64,000 nucleotides of DNA from Gordonia terrae. Lineage in GTDB: Bacteria > Actinomycetota > Actinomycetes > Mycobacteriales > Mycobacteriaceae. The number at the start of each line of letters is the position of its first letter. The stretch's first letter is position 1. This document shows, piece after piece, positions 9,215-18,488 of the stretch. The position numbers were made by a program, and so were the translations under genes. The notes under the pieces are model-generated. The model searched no databases. It had not been told where the DNA came from and saw only the letters and a program-made list of their open reading frames with translations. The stretch covers positions 1,488,001 through 1,552,000 of the forward strand of contig NZ_CP016594.1 of assembly GCF_001698225.1 (NCBI RefSeq), in the 5' to 3' direction.

Positions 9215-11217
9215 TGACGTCGCTGTCCTGTCTCGTCGTTCGGCGGGTGGTCGCCGGGGCTGTACGGGCGCTCACCCCGGTTCTCGAAGCGGGCGGTCGA
9301 CGGTGTCCGGGTGGGCATGCGAGCTGTCGACGGCCGTTGGCTGTGCGGCCGGGTGTCGGCGTCGGCCGGGCCGGTCCGGATGTCCGATCGGGCTCCGGCG
9401 GCACGGAAGGCGACGGTCGGCGCGGCGTGGTCGGGGCGACGACCGCCCAGACCGGGGACCAGTGACCTGCCGCGGGTGGTCATCACGGTCTGCAGCAGCC
9501 CGAGTCCGAGCAGCACGGACACGACGGTGAACCCGATCCACAGGGTCGGCGGCAACAGGACCCCGAGCGAGGCGCCGAAGACCCACGACAACTGCAGCAC
9601 CGTCTCCGACCGGCCGAACGCCGAGGCGCGGGACTCGTCGGGGAGATCGTCCTGGATGGAAGAGTCGAGGCACACCTTGCCGATCGCGCTGGTGCCGGAG
9701 GCGACCAGGGCCGCGACTGCGGCTGCGGCGATGTTGCCGAAGATGGCCGCCAGTACCGCGACGACGAAGCAGGCCGCTGTCGCGCCGACGACGATGCTCG
9801 GCGGGTTCTTCAGTTCGAGGCGGGTGCCGACGCCGTTGCCGATCAGGTTGCCGACACCGGCGGCGGCACCGACGGCACCGAGCAGCAGCAGCTGGGTCCA
9901 GTCGGAGGCGTCGCCCTGCTGGGCCTTGGCGTAGAACGCCACGAAGAGCGTCAGGAAGCCCGTCAGGATGCGGATCGTGCCGTTGCCCCACAACCCTGCG
10001 ACGACCTTGCGGCCGAGTGGCTGGCGCATCTTGGCGGCGAGCATCTTGGCGCCGTCCCGGGCGCTCGTCGGCTGATCGGAGTCGCCGGGGGCGGACCGGG
10101 CGGGTTCACCGTGGTAGGTGAGGGTCGTCGGGATCTCACCTTCGGTGGACTCCACCCACGAGGGGATGCGCATGCACAGATAGGCGCCTGCGCCCGCGAC
10201 CACGGCCAGCCACACCATGGCGCCTGGCAGATGCAACGGGAGCGCCTGGCCGAGCAGGAACTCGATGGCGGCGGCGACCGCGCCGCCCACGATCGTGCCG
10301 CCGATCAGACCGAAGGTGGTCAGCCGGGAGTTCACCCGCGGCAGATCGATGGTCGGCGGCACCACGCGCGGCGTGACCGCCGACTTGAGGACGCCGAAGG
10401 ATTTCGACAGCACCAGCAGGCCCAGGGCGCAGGGATAGAGGACCCACGGGTCGTACTCCAGCTGCTGCGTCACGTCGTTCCACTGGACGTTGGCCATGAT
10501 CAGCAGGGCCAGGACGACACGCAGGCCGAAGGTCGTGGCCATGGCGATCCGGCGACCACGCTGCAGCCGGTCGAGGAGAGGTCCGATCAGTGGCGCGATC
10601 AGCGCGAAGGGTGCGATCGTCAGCGCCAGGTACAGGGCCACGTTGGTCTTCGACTCGCCGGTTGCCGCGGCGAAGAACAGCGTGTTGGCGAGCGCGACGG
10701 CCATCGCGGCGTCGGCGGCGAAGTTGGCGATCACCGGCAGCGTCAGCGCGGTGAGGCCCGACTGGTCGGCGCCGTCGGCGGTGGCCGCCTGATGGATCTT
10801 GCCGATTCCCTTGCCGGTCAACTCGCGGCTCCGCATCGCCGCGACCCGCATCACCGTCAGCTTCTTCGGCGTCCGGCCGCCACCGTTCTGGGGCCCGTGC
10901 TCGGTCGGCATCGCCCGGGTCTGGTCCTCCGAGGGCGGCCGGCCGCGGTCGTCGAGCGGCGGGAGATGCGGATTGTGCGTGGGCGGGGGGAGGTAGGCAT
11001 TGCGGCCGGGGCCCGGGCCGGCCGGTGGCTCTCCCCATCCCGGTGCCGGTCGACGGGTGCGCATCTGTCGTGTCTCGTCGGCCGGATAGTTGGTCGAACC
11101 GGGGTGCTGCGCGGCGCGGCGTGCGCGACCGTCGGGTGGTGGCTGCTGGGGATGCTGGTTCGCGGGACCCCTGGGGGCCCCGCGCCCCTCGTCGTGTCGG
11201 GAACTCCGTGGGATCAC
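9211..11217 (-). CDS. MFS-type transporter with long disordered termini (Rv0876c-like)
   Basis: 668-residue membrane protein. The first 155 residues are Pro/Arg/Gly-rich and disordered and the last 100 are also disordered; between them are about 12 transmembrane segments beginning at LTLPVIANFAADAAMAVALANTLFFAAATG. This layout suits the MFS-like Rv0876c family. The start is GTG at 11217; the disordered N terminus makes the exact start uncertain. Its stop overlaps the DUF2771 gene start. It is divergent from the DUF3027 gene with only 51 bp or so between them. Substrate unknown. Confidence 0.85.
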   Translation of the reverse strand: MIPRSSRHDEGRGAPRGPANQHPQQPPPDGRARRAAQHPGSTNYPADETRQMRTRRPAPGWGEPPAGPGPGRNAYLPPPTHNPHLPPLDDRGRPPSEDQTRAMPTEHGPQNGGGRTPKKLTVMRVAAMRSRELTGKGIGKIHQAATADGADQSGLTALTLPVIANFAADAAMAVALANTLFFAAATGESKTNVALYLALTIAPFALIAPLIGPLLDRLQRGRRIAMATTFGLRVVLALLIMANVQWNDVTQQLEYDPWVLYPCALGLLVLSKSFGVLKSAVTPRVVPPTIDLPRVNSRLTTFGLIGGTIVGGAVAAAIEFLLGQALPLHLPGAMVWLAVVAGAGAYLCMRIPSWVESTEGEIPTTLTYHGEPARSAPGDSDQPTSARDGAKMLAAKMRQPLGRKVVAGLWGNGTIRILTGFLTLFVAFYAKAQQGDASDWTQLLLLGAVGAAAGVGNLIGNGVGTRLELKNPPSIVVGATAACFVVAVLAAIFGNIAAAAVAALVASGTSAIGKVCLDSSIQDDLPDESRASAFGRSETVLQLSWVFGASLGVLLPPTLWIGFTVVSVLLGLGLLQTVMTTRGRSLVPGLGGRRPDHAAPTVAFRAAGARSDIRTGPADADTRPHSQRPSTARMPTRTPSTARFENRGERPYSPGDHPPNDETGQRRQ

Positions 11218-11304
11218 GCTGACGATTGTTCCTCATCTCCGGCCGAGGTCGCTTGAAGCGGGTCGGTTGTGTGGCACACGTCGGCGATATTGCACACTGG
11301 AGCG

Positions 11305-12111
11305 GTGACTCTGGTTGGTGACGGCGAACGACACGGTGACGGCGAACGGCTCCTGGCGGCCGTCGACATCGCGCGTGCCGCGCTGCTCGACGAAGGTCAG
11401 CGGCCGGGCGCGCATCGGCGCAGTGTGGCCGAGGGCGACTGGGCCGCCGCGCACTACTTCGACGCCGAGCTCGCGGGTTACCGGGGCTGGCAGTGGTGCG
11501 TCGTGCTGGCGGGCTCCCCGGGCAGTGACGAGATCACGCTCAGCGAGGTCGTGTTGCTTCCCGGTGACGGTTCGTTGCTCGCGCCGCCGTGGGTGCCGTG
11601 GGCGGAGCGGGTCGCCTCCGGAGACCTGGCCCCGGGTGATCTGCTCGCCGCCGAACCCGATGATCCGCGGCTGGTGCCGAATCAGATCGACACCGGCGAC
11701 GAGTTCCGCTTCGATTCCGAGTCCGTCGAACCCGACGACATCGGTCAGGTCGCGGGCGAGCTGGGACTCGGCCGCAAGCGGCTGCTGAGCCCGGAGGGAC
11801 GCGCCGACGCCGCGCAGCGCTGGTACGACGGCGACTTCGGGCCCGGCTCGGAGATGGCCCAGGCCGCGCCGTTCTCCTGCTGCACGTGCGGCTTCTACGT
11901 TCCCCTCGCCGGTGCGCTGCGGGCCGGGTTCGGTGCGTGCACCAACGAATTCGCCGCCGACGGACGCGTGGTCTCGGCCGAGTACGGCTGCGGTGCGCAT
12001 TCGGACGTGCAAGGGCCCAAGGGCAACGGCTCGCCGGCCTATGACGCCTACGACGACGGCGCGATCGAGGTCGTCGCCATCTCCCGGGACGCGGAACCGG
12101 CTCGGACCTGA
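11305..12111 (+). CDS. DUF3027 family protein (Rv0877-like)
   Basis: About 268-residue soluble protein conserved in Mycobacteriales next to the MFS gene above. Features are the N-terminal LLAAVDIARAALLDE, the tryptophan-rich YRGWQWCVVLAG and EVVLLPGDGSLLAPPWVPWAERV. The C-terminal portion carries CCTCGFYVPLAGALRAGFGACTN and CGAH, giving several cysteines that could bind a metal. GTG at 11305 is preferred; GTG at 11269 would add 12 residues. It ends 17 bp before the GHKL ATPase gene, suggesting a two-gene operon. Function unknown. Confidence 0.85.
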   Translation: MTLVGDGERHGDGERLLAAVDIARAALLDEGQRPGAHRRSVAEGDWAAAHYFDAELAGYRGWQWCVVLAGSPGSDEITLSEVVLLPGDGSLLAPPWVPWAERVASGDLAPGDLLAAEPDDPRLVPNQIDTGDEFRFDSESVEPDDIGQVAGELGLGRKRLLSPEGRADAAQRWYDGDFGPGSEMAQAAPFSCCTCGFYVPLAGALRAGFGACTNEFAADGRVVSAEYGCGAHSDVQGPKGNGSPAYDAYDDGAIEVVAISRDAEPART

Positions 12112-12128
12112 TCCGGCGCACCCCGACC

Positions 12129-14915
12129 GTGAGCGACGACCCGTTCGGCACCGCGGTACTCCGGTCGTCGACCCTGGACGCCTGGGCCGCATCGCCCACG
12201 CGGCTCGCCGAGGACGCGGCGGCCGAGTCGGATCTGGTGACCGTCGGATACCGCGATCGGCTGTTGACCGAACTGGCCGCGAACGCCGCCGACGCCGCAT
12301 CGGCGGCCGGTGTCGCGGGGCATCTCGCCGTCTGGGTGGACGGTGACGCACTGCATGTCGCGAACACGGGCGCCCCGCTGACCGACGCGGGCGTGCGTTC
12401 GCTTGCCGCGCTGCGGGTCTCGGCGAAGGTGTCCGGCGAACCGGGTGACCGGCAGATCGGCCGGTTCGGAGTCGGTTTCACCGCGACCGCGACGGTTGCC
12501 GATCGTGTCGAGATACGTTCACGCACGGGGTCGGTGGTCTTCGACCGGGCCGCAACGCTGGACGCGGTGCGCGAAGCGGGGATCAGCGTCGGTTCGAGCG
12601 CGGACGTGCCGGTCCTCCGGCTGGTGTGGCCGACGAACCGGGAACCGGCACCGGGTTTCGACACCGAGGTGGTCCTGCACCTCCGTGAGGATCCCGGTCC
12701 ACTCCTCGCGACGATGCCGGCGCAGGCGTCGGACCTCATCGTCGAACTGACTGCACTACAACGGATCACGGCCGGCGACGTCGAGGTGTCGGTGGAGCGG
12801 ACGGCCGGTCCGGGCGTCGACGACGAGGCTGCGCGGTCGGTGTTGACGACTGTGTCCATCGCCGGCGATCTCGCATCGACCGGCCTGCCGCCGACACGTC
12901 GGTGGCTCGAGGTCGCACGAGGCGGCACACGCTGGCTCGTCGACGCCGACGGTGAACCCGGGCCGGCCAGTGACGTCCTGCGCGCACCCACCCCCACCGA
13001 CATCGAACTCAGCCTGCCGTGCCGGTGCATCACCGACCTCGCCCTCACGCCGGACCGGCGACACCTCCATCCGCATGCCGAGATCGGCGACGCGGCAGCG
13101 GGTTACGTCGATCTGATCCGGCTCGTCGAACCGACACGCCGAGTGCGCCTGATCCCGGAGCTGCATCTGGCGCGGAACCCCGACGACGCGCGGCTCATCG
13201 AGGCGGTCCGGCGCGAACTCCGGGACGCCGCTTGGCTTCCGGCCGCAGCCGGTGCCGACCTGGTGCCGCCGCGTACGGTGATGCTCGTGGGTGTGACCGA
13301 TCGGCTCGCGGACACCCTGGGCGAACTCTTCGGTGACCTGCTTCATCCGGATCTATCACTGACACAGCACCTCCCGGCGCTGGGTCGGCTGGGGGTCTCG
13401 GAACTGGGGCTTGCGGAGCTGGCCGAACGGCTCGTCGGCATCGAGCGCGACCCGGCGTGGTGGTACGACCTGTACGACGCCCTGGCGCCGCTGGTGTCGA
13501 CCGGGCGCGAGGTCGAGGAACTCGGTGCCCTGCCCATCCCGCGGTCGGACGGGCGGACCGCGATCGGGGTTCGCGGCCTGTTCGTCAGCGACCGGATCTC
13601 GACGCCGATGCGGTGGATTCCCACCGTGCATCCCGAGGCCCGCCACGAGTTGCTGACGCGACTCGGTGTCGCGGACCTGACCGTGGCCGAGGCGCTCGCG
13701 GACCCGGCGTTGCGCAGTCTCGTCGAGGACGTCGACTTCGAGGCGGCCGACGACGGACTCGCCGCCGAGGTGTGCGCCGTGCTCCGTGCCGACCTGGATG
13801 CGCCGGTCCCGTCGTGGCTGTCGGCGCTCGCGCTGCCCGACGCCGACGGTGAGCTGCGGCCGGCCGATGAGCTCCTGCTGCCCGGCAGTCCGCTGCTCGA
13901 GGTCCTCGTCGACGACCACCCGTTCGGTGTCGTCGACACCGAGATGGTCGCGGAGTGCGGGGCGGAGCCGTTGCGCCGGATCGGCGTCGGATGGGGGTTC
14001 GTCACCGTCGACGACGACCTGCCCGTCGGGCCCGAGCATGACCTCCCCGACGAGGAGGACTGGTGGGAAACACTCGCCGATGCTCCGGAGAAGCTCAGTG
14101 CGGTCCGGGATCTCGATCTGATCGACGAGGGGAGCTGGCCGGCGGCGCTGACCATGATGGCCACCGACGAACGGATCAGGCCGCTGTTGGCCGACCGCGC
14201 CGGTTACACCGCCTGGTGGTTACGACGCCACGCCGAGGTCGACGGGCTGCTGCTGGGGGAGTACCGATCGCCGTCGGATGACGTCCTGCAGAACATCATC
14301 GACCCCCTCGACCACCCGTACGCCGACGAACTCGGCGGCGCCCTCGCCCGTCTGGAACCCGACTCCGCCGACGACGCGACGTTGCTGCTGACCCGGCTCG
14401 GCGATCGGGCCCGGACGATCAGCGCGGGTGCCGCGGTGTCGGTGCACGCGGCCGTCGTGGCCGCATGCCGGCGCGGTGTCGTCGACCCGCATGAGGTCGA
14501 GGTGCCGGAACGCGTGCGCACGCTGGCCGGTGAGGCCGCCGACCGCGCGGTGGTCGTCGACCGGCCCTGGCTCCTCCAGGTGCTCGCCGACGACGAGTGC
14601 GTGCTCGCCGGCTCGACGGTGGTCGCGTCCGACGCCGACCTCCTGGGCACGCTGCTGGACCTGCCGCTCGCGAGCGAGGAGTGCTCGGCGTCGGTGTCCG
14701 CGCCCGGTGAGGCGGTGAGTTGGTCTCACCCCGACGTGGTGCGTTTTGCAGCCCTCCGCGGTGTCGAGGTGCCGCACGCGGAGGTCCGGCTGCACGACGA
14801 ATTGTGGGTCACGGTGCGCGACAACGACACCGACCGTGAGGCCCGGGTCGAGTGGTGGGTCGACGCCGCGGGTGTCACGCACCTCGAGAAGCGCCGGCAT
14901 CGATCCCCGCGGTGA
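12129..14915 (+). CDS. Sacsin-like GHKL (HSP90-type) ATPase domain protein
   Basis: 928-residue protein with an N-terminal GHKL ATP-binding domain (about 30-190) of the sacsin/HSP90 type: the N-box ELAANAADA, the G1 loop VANTGAPLTDAG and the G2 segment IGRFGVGFTATA are visible. The remaining 700 residues are acidic, without membrane segments or other domains I recognise. Similar long proteins accompany DUF3027 genes in actinobacteria. A chaperone-like or ATP-gated scaffold role is inferred. Its last 41 bp overlap the end of the convergent TetR gene. Confidence 0.82.
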   Translation: MSDDPFGTAVLRSSTLDAWAASPTRLAEDAAAESDLVTVGYRDRLLTELAANAADAASAAGVAGHLAVWVDGDALHVANTGAPLTDAGVRSLAALRVSAKVSGEPGDRQIGRFGVGFTATATVADRVEIRSRTGSVVFDRAATLDAVREAGISVGSSADVPVLRLVWPTNREPAPGFDTEVVLHLREDPGPLLATMPAQASDLIVELTALQRITAGDVEVSVERTAGPGVDDEAARSVLTTVSIAGDLASTGLPPTRRWLEVARGGTRWLVDADGEPGPASDVLRAPTPTDIELSLPCRCITDLALTPDRRHLHPHAEIGDAAAGYVDLIRLVEPTRRVRLIPELHLARNPDDARLIEAVRRELRDAAWLPAAAGADLVPPRTVMLVGVTDRLADTLGELFGDLLHPDLSLTQHLPALGRLGVSELGLAELAERLVGIERDPAWWYDLYDALAPLVSTGREVEELGALPIPRSDGRTAIGVRGLFVSDRISTPMRWIPTVHPEARHELLTRLGVADLTVAEALADPALRSLVEDVDFEAADDGLAAEVCAVLRADLDAPVPSWLSALALPDADGELRPADELLLPGSPLLEVLVDDHPFGVVDTEMVAECGAEPLRRIGVGWGFVTVDDDLPVGPEHDLPDEEDWWETLADAPEKLSAVRDLDLIDEGSWPAALTMMATDERIRPLLADRAGYTAWWLRRHAEVDGLLLGEYRSPSDDVLQNIIDPLDHPYADELGGALARLEPDSADDATLLLTRLGDRARTISAGAAVSVHAAVVAACRRGVVDPHEVEVPERVRTLAGEAADRAVVVDRPWLLQVLADDECVLAGSTVVASDADLLGTLLDLPLASEECSASVSAPGEAVSWSHPDVVRFAALRGVEVPHAEVRLHDELWVTVRDNDTDREARVEWWVDAAGVTHLEKRRHRSPR

Positions 14916-15468
14916 GAATCGACGCGAGCTGGCGGTAGGCGGCCGCGTCGTCGAGCCCGGTCGCCGCCCGCACCTCGCGGCGTTGGATCCGGCTCATCAT
15001 CGACGACGCCAGGTCGGCGGCGAACGCGGCGTCGACGTTGCGGAACTCACCCGCCGCGACCCCGTCTGCGATCAGCGCCTGGACTCGCGAGGACGCTGCC
15101 GCGGTGTTGCGCTCGTACAGCGCGCGAGCGGGTTCGAACGCGTCGAGGTCGCGCATGAACGCCTCTGATGCCGGTGCGAGTGCCTCGCCGACCGCGACGA
15201 GGTAGGCGACGACCCGATCGCGCGGACCCGTCGACGCTGCGACCCGGGCCTCGACCTGCTCGGTCGCGGTGCGGAAGAAGTGGGTCACGGTCGCGGTGAC
15301 CAGTTGTTCCTTGCTGGCTGCGAGCGTGTAGAGCGTCGACTTCGAGCATCGGAGTTCGGCCGCGATGGAACCGATCGACAGGTGGGCGAATCCCTCGCGC
15401 AGGATCAGTTCGAGCAGGGCGTCGAACAGCGCTGCCCGGCGGCGGGTCGCGAAACCCTGGTTCGGCAT
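14875..15468 (-). CDS. TetR/AcrR family transcriptional regulator
   Basis: 197 residues with an N-terminal TetR helix-turn-helix (about 8-55: FDALLELILREGFAHLSIGSIAAELRCSKSTLYTLAASKEQL) and an alpha-helical ligand domain. It is divergent from an acyl-CoA dehydrogenase gene; the 71-bp gap carries a near-perfect inverted repeat at 15474-15505, so it probably represses itself and the dehydrogenase in response to an acyl-CoA. The 3' end overlaps the convergent GHKL gene by 41 bp. Confidence 0.92.
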   Translation of the reverse strand: MPNQGFATRRRAALFDALLELILREGFAHLSIGSIAAELRCSKSTLYTLAASKEQLVTATVTHFFRTATEQVEARVAASTGPRDRVVAYLVAVGEALAPASEAFMRDLDAFEPARALYERNTAAASSRVQALIADGVAAGEFRNVDAAFAADLASSMMSRIQRREVRAATGLDDAAAYRQLASILTAGIDAGASRGA

Positions 15469-15473
15469 GCAAG

Positions 15474-15505
15474 AATAGTACCGCGAGAAGGACTTGAGTA
15501 CTAGT
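15474..15505. promoter_or_regulatory. Candidate TetR operator between regulator and acyl-CoA dehydrogenase
   Basis: AATAGTAC (15474-15481) is matched by GTACTAGT (15498-15505), 7 of 8 bases inverted, in the divergent intergenic region. The left half is 6 bp from the TetR start codon. Binding by the adjacent TetR protein is inferred. Confidence 0.45.
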
Positions 15506-15539
15506 TTGGTTATCTGCTGCTGTTACCTGGAGGTCTGAG

Positions 15540-16679
15540 ATGCCGGTCGATCGTCTGCTCCCCAACGACGAGGCGCGCGACCTGATCGCGCTGGTCCGCG
15601 ACATCGCCGACAAGCGCATGGTGCCCATCGTCGATCAGCACGAGAAGGACCGTCAGTATCCCGAGGGGCTGTTCGCCGAACTGGGCGAAGCGGGGCTGCT
15701 CGGCCTGCCGTACCCGACGGAGTGGGACGGTGGCGGCCAGCCGTACGAGGTCTACCTCCAGGTGCTCGAGGAACTCGGCGCGCGCTGGGCCGCGGTCGCG
15801 GTCGCGGTGAGTGTCCACGGGCTGGCCTGTCACCCGCTGTTCAACTTCGGTACCGACGAGCAGAAGCAGCAGTGGTTGCCGGATCTGTTGAACGGCAAGC
15901 TGATCGGCGCCTACAGTCTCAGCGAACCGCAGGCCGGCTCGGACGCCGCAGCGCTCGCGTGCCGCGCCGTGCCCGGCGATGGCGGCTATTCGATGACCGG
16001 TGCGAAGGCGTGGATCACGCATGGTGGCATCGCCGATGTGTACAACGTCTTCGCCCGTACGGGTGAGGGTTCCAAGGGGGTGTCCTGCTTCTTCGTCGCC
16101 CGGGACACCGACGGGCTCAGCTTCGGCAAGCCCGAGGACAAGATGGGCCTGCACGCGGTCCCGACGACCGGCGCCACCTACGACGACGCGTTCATCGAGG
16201 AGGGCCGTCGGCTCGGGTCGGAGGGGCAGGGGCTTCAGATCGCCTTCTCCGCTTTGGATTCGGGGCGTCTCGGTATCGCGGCGGTGGCGACCGGTCTGGC
16301 GCAGGCTGCGCTCGACGCCGCCGTCGACTACGCGCAGGAGCGAGCCGCGTTCGGCCGCAAGATCATCGACCACCAGGGTCTGTCGTTCGTGCTGGCCGAC
16401 ATGGCCGCCGCGGTCGATTCGGCCCGCGCGACCTATCTCGACGCCGCTCGGCGCCGCGACGCCGGCATCGACTACACGCGCGCGGCCGCGACCGCCAAGC
16501 TCGTCGCCACCGACGCCGCGATGAAGGTGACCACCGACGCGGTCCAGGTGTTCGGCGGGTACGGCTACACGCGCGACTTCCCGGTCGAGCGTTACATGCG
16601 CGAGGCCAAGATCACCCAGATCTTCGAGGGCACCAATCAGATTCAGCGACTGGTGATCGGTCGGTCGCTGGCGCGGTGA
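15540..16679 (+). CDS. Acyl-CoA dehydrogenase, 379 residues
   Basis: FAD-dependent alpha,beta-dehydrogenation of an acyl-CoA thioester. It has the usual ACAD length and segments: SLSEPQAGSDAAAL (substrate/FAD loop), GAKAWITHGGIADVY, ALDSGRLGIAAVATGLAQAALD, and the C-terminal QVFGGYGYTRDFPVERYMREAKITQIFEGTNQIQRLVIGR, in which the Glu of FEGTNQ is the expected catalytic base of short/medium-chain enzymes. GGAGG precedes the ATG. It is divergent from the TetR gene above, which likely controls it. Confidence 0.96.
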   Translation: MPVDRLLPNDEARDLIALVRDIADKRMVPIVDQHEKDRQYPEGLFAELGEAGLLGLPYPTEWDGGGQPYEVYLQVLEELGARWAAVAVAVSVHGLACHPLFNFGTDEQKQQWLPDLLNGKLIGAYSLSEPQAGSDAAALACRAVPGDGGYSMTGAKAWITHGGIADVYNVFARTGEGSKGVSCFFVARDTDGLSFGKPEDKMGLHAVPTTGATYDDAFIEEGRRLGSEGQGLQIAFSALDSGRLGIAAVATGLAQAALDAAVDYAQERAAFGRKIIDHQGLSFVLADMAAAVDSARATYLDAARRRDAGIDYTRAAATAKLVATDAAMKVTTDAVQVFGGYGYTRDFPVERYMREAKITQIFEGTNQIQRLVIGRSLAR

Positions 16680-16698
16680 GTTCGCCGAGCATCGCTGT

Positions 16699-17421
16699 TC
16701 AGCGCGGGTTGTAGTAGAACGCGCGGTCGTCGAGTCGCCGGAACCTCGGTCCGCCGAGCCTGATCATCAGGCGCAGGATCGCGGGGATGCGGGCGTACAC
16801 CGCATCGCGGTCGGCGCCGACGAGTCCCTTCGCCATCAGCGGGCACGTACGAAGTGTCTCGGCCAGACCGGCGCGTCTGCTCATCTTCTCCTCGAAGGCG
16901 TCCCAGTCCGGCAGTGTCAGCCGACGCTGCACGATCGCGATCGCGTCGGTCTCCTCGTGGGCGAGGTGCCGGCCGAGAACCTCCTCGGTGCGCAGCAACG
17001 CCTCCGCGAGAGCGGCGCGGCCGGCGGCGTCGGCGTGTTCGGCCATCCGCGCGAAGCCGGCCGCGCACTCCTCGAGCAGTGGATCGATCTCGTCGTGCTC
17101 GGCCTCCATGGCCTCGAGTACCTCCCGCTCGGTGCTGTCGCATCGCTCGAGCAGCAGCGGCCACAGTTCGAGATCTTCGCCGGTGTGGTGGTGGTGCAGC
17201 GCGTGCGCGAACATCGTCCATCGCCGGGCGAGTGCTCGCCACGTCCCAGCGTCGTCGATGGGTGTGACCGGCACGGTGGCGGCGAAGTCGGCGAGGTCGC
17301 GCCGGAACCCGTGATGCAGGACGTACATCATGAACGGGTCGATCGGCCCGTCGGGCGCTGCGGCCTGCCCGGGGAGGAACAGCTGGATCGGGTGGGCGGT
17401 GTGGGCGGGGTGCGTGGTCAT
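16699..17421 (-). CDS. Hemerythrin-domain protein
   Basis: About 240 residues; a four-helix HHE-type hemerythrin domain in the N-terminal two thirds, with iron-ligand candidates HALHHHHTGEDLELWP, EAEHDEIDP and LGRHLAHEETDA. Such proteins bind di-iron and sense or store O2 or NO; the partner is unknown. The C-terminal region (about 180-240) is basic and lacks a recognised domain. The ATG at 17421 is chosen because GAGGA lies upstream; other starts at 17436 and 17466 exist. Confidence 0.88.
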   Translation of the reverse strand: MTTHPAHTAHPIQLFLPGQAAAPDGPIDPFMMYVLHHGFRRDLADFAATVPVTPIDDAGTWRALARRWTMFAHALHHHHTGEDLELWPLLLERCDSTEREVLEAMEAEHDEIDPLLEECAAGFARMAEHADAAGRAALAEALLRTEEVLGRHLAHEETDAIAIVQRRLTLPDWDAFEEKMSRRAGLAETLRTCPLMAKGLVGADRDAVYARIPAILRLMIRLGGPRFRRLDDRAFYYNPR

Positions 17422-17588
17422 CGGCGGTGTCCTCATCGGTACGGGGTCGGGCTGTGTCGATGACAACTGTCGGCGGTGACGCTTGTGACGTACTTGCAGG
17501 CGACTTGGGCGACGCCTGATTCGGACCGGTGTTCCGCGGTGCGTGTCGATCGAACAGACGACTGATCGCGCCCGGATAGGGTGGCGGA

Positions 17589-18170
17589 ATGTTCATCTCT
17601 CCGACGACGATCGACGAGAACATTCTGAACTGGGTCGTCGAGAACCGTTCGGAGCCATGGATCTCGATCGCCGAAGTGGTGACTCTGCTCGGGAACACCG
17701 TGACGATGACGGTGTTGACCTTGGCGGCCGTGGTCGCGCTCGTCGCGACACGACACCGGGTCGACGCCGTCCTCGTCGGCGCCGGAGTGCTTTCCGGTTA
17801 TGCGGTGATGCAAGCGCTCAAGTACTCGTTCGCGCGGGACCGCCCGCCCGTCGAGGACCGCCTGCTCAACATCGACACCTTCTCGTTCCCCTCCGGGCAC
17901 GCGATGATGACGATGGTCGTGTTCGGGCTGTTCGCCGTCTCGGCGTATCGCTGCTTCGCCTGGGTGCGATCGCATCGCTGGATCCTGGTGATCGCACCTG
18001 TGCTGTCGATCCTCGTGGGCCTCACGCGGATACAACTCGCCGTGCACTGGGCCACGGACGTCGTGGCCGGATGGTTGTTCGGGGCGATCTGGGTCGTACT
18101 GTGCACGTGGGTCCTGCTTCGGTACGAATCGCGACGCGGCACGGGCGATCTCGCCGGGGATCGGCATTAG
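17589..18170 (+). CDS. PAP2-family phosphatase, membrane-bound
   Basis: 193-residue integral membrane phosphatase of the type-2 phosphatidic acid phosphatase family, with about five to six helices. All three active-site motifs are visible: KYSFARDRP, PSGH (SFPSGHAMM) and GLTRIQLAVHWATD; the last has Thr in place of the common Ser in the SR motif. Likely substrates are lipid or isoprenoid phosphates or diphosphates at the membrane surface. It stands alone between a minus-strand hemerythrin gene and a non-coding stretch. Confidence 0.92.
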   Translation: MFISPTTIDENILNWVVENRSEPWISIAEVVTLLGNTVTMTVLTLAAVVALVATRHRVDAVLVGAGVLSGYAVMQALKYSFARDRPPVEDRLLNIDTFSFPSGHAMMTMVVFGLFAVSAYRCFAWVRSHRWILVIAPVLSILVGLTRIQLAVHWATDVVAGWLFGAIWVVLCTWVLLRYESRRGTGDLAGDRH

Positions 18171-18412
18171 GTCACTATGAGCGCGGTACTCACTCGGACC
18201 GAGACGGCATCGGCTTGCGCCGCACCGGATCGGACTCGATTGCGCCGACGGCACCCGTTGGCCGGCGGGTAAGAGCTGCTCGATCTCGACAATGTGATCC
18301 CGGCGGTCGACGCGGTGACCTGGACAGTGTGGCCAACCAGGCCTTTCGGGACGTCCGCCGGCGGCGTCGACCCACGCCGCGAGCCGGCCGTATCCGCCTC
18401 TGCATCTCCAGG

Positions 18413-18453
18413 AAGGGGCAGTTCGGTTCGATATGTGACTCATACTGCCCCTT
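18413..18453. terminator. Hairpin, possible terminator, after the PAP2 gene
   Basis: AAGGGGCAGT and ACTGCCCCTT form a perfect 10-bp stem with a 21-nt loop. It lies 243 bp after the PAP2 stop, which is far for that gene, so it may instead end an unrecognised small RNA. Confidence 0.45.
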
Positions 18454-18459
18454 GCTCGT

Positions 18460-18488
18460 TTCGAATCGACCGTGGCGGTCGATTCGAA
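18460..18488. repeat. Perfect 13-bp inverted repeat with 3-nt loop
   Basis: TTCGAATCGACCG and its exact complement are separated by TGG. The stem starts 6 bp after the preceding hairpin. No gene overlaps it; it may be an operator or part of a structured RNA. Confidence 0.7.

Noticed and set aside
18413..18488. A tRNA or a tRNA-derived attachment site
   Set aside because: TTCGAATC resembles a T-loop, but no acceptor, anticodon arm or CCA-side pairing can be fitted, and no integrase is near.
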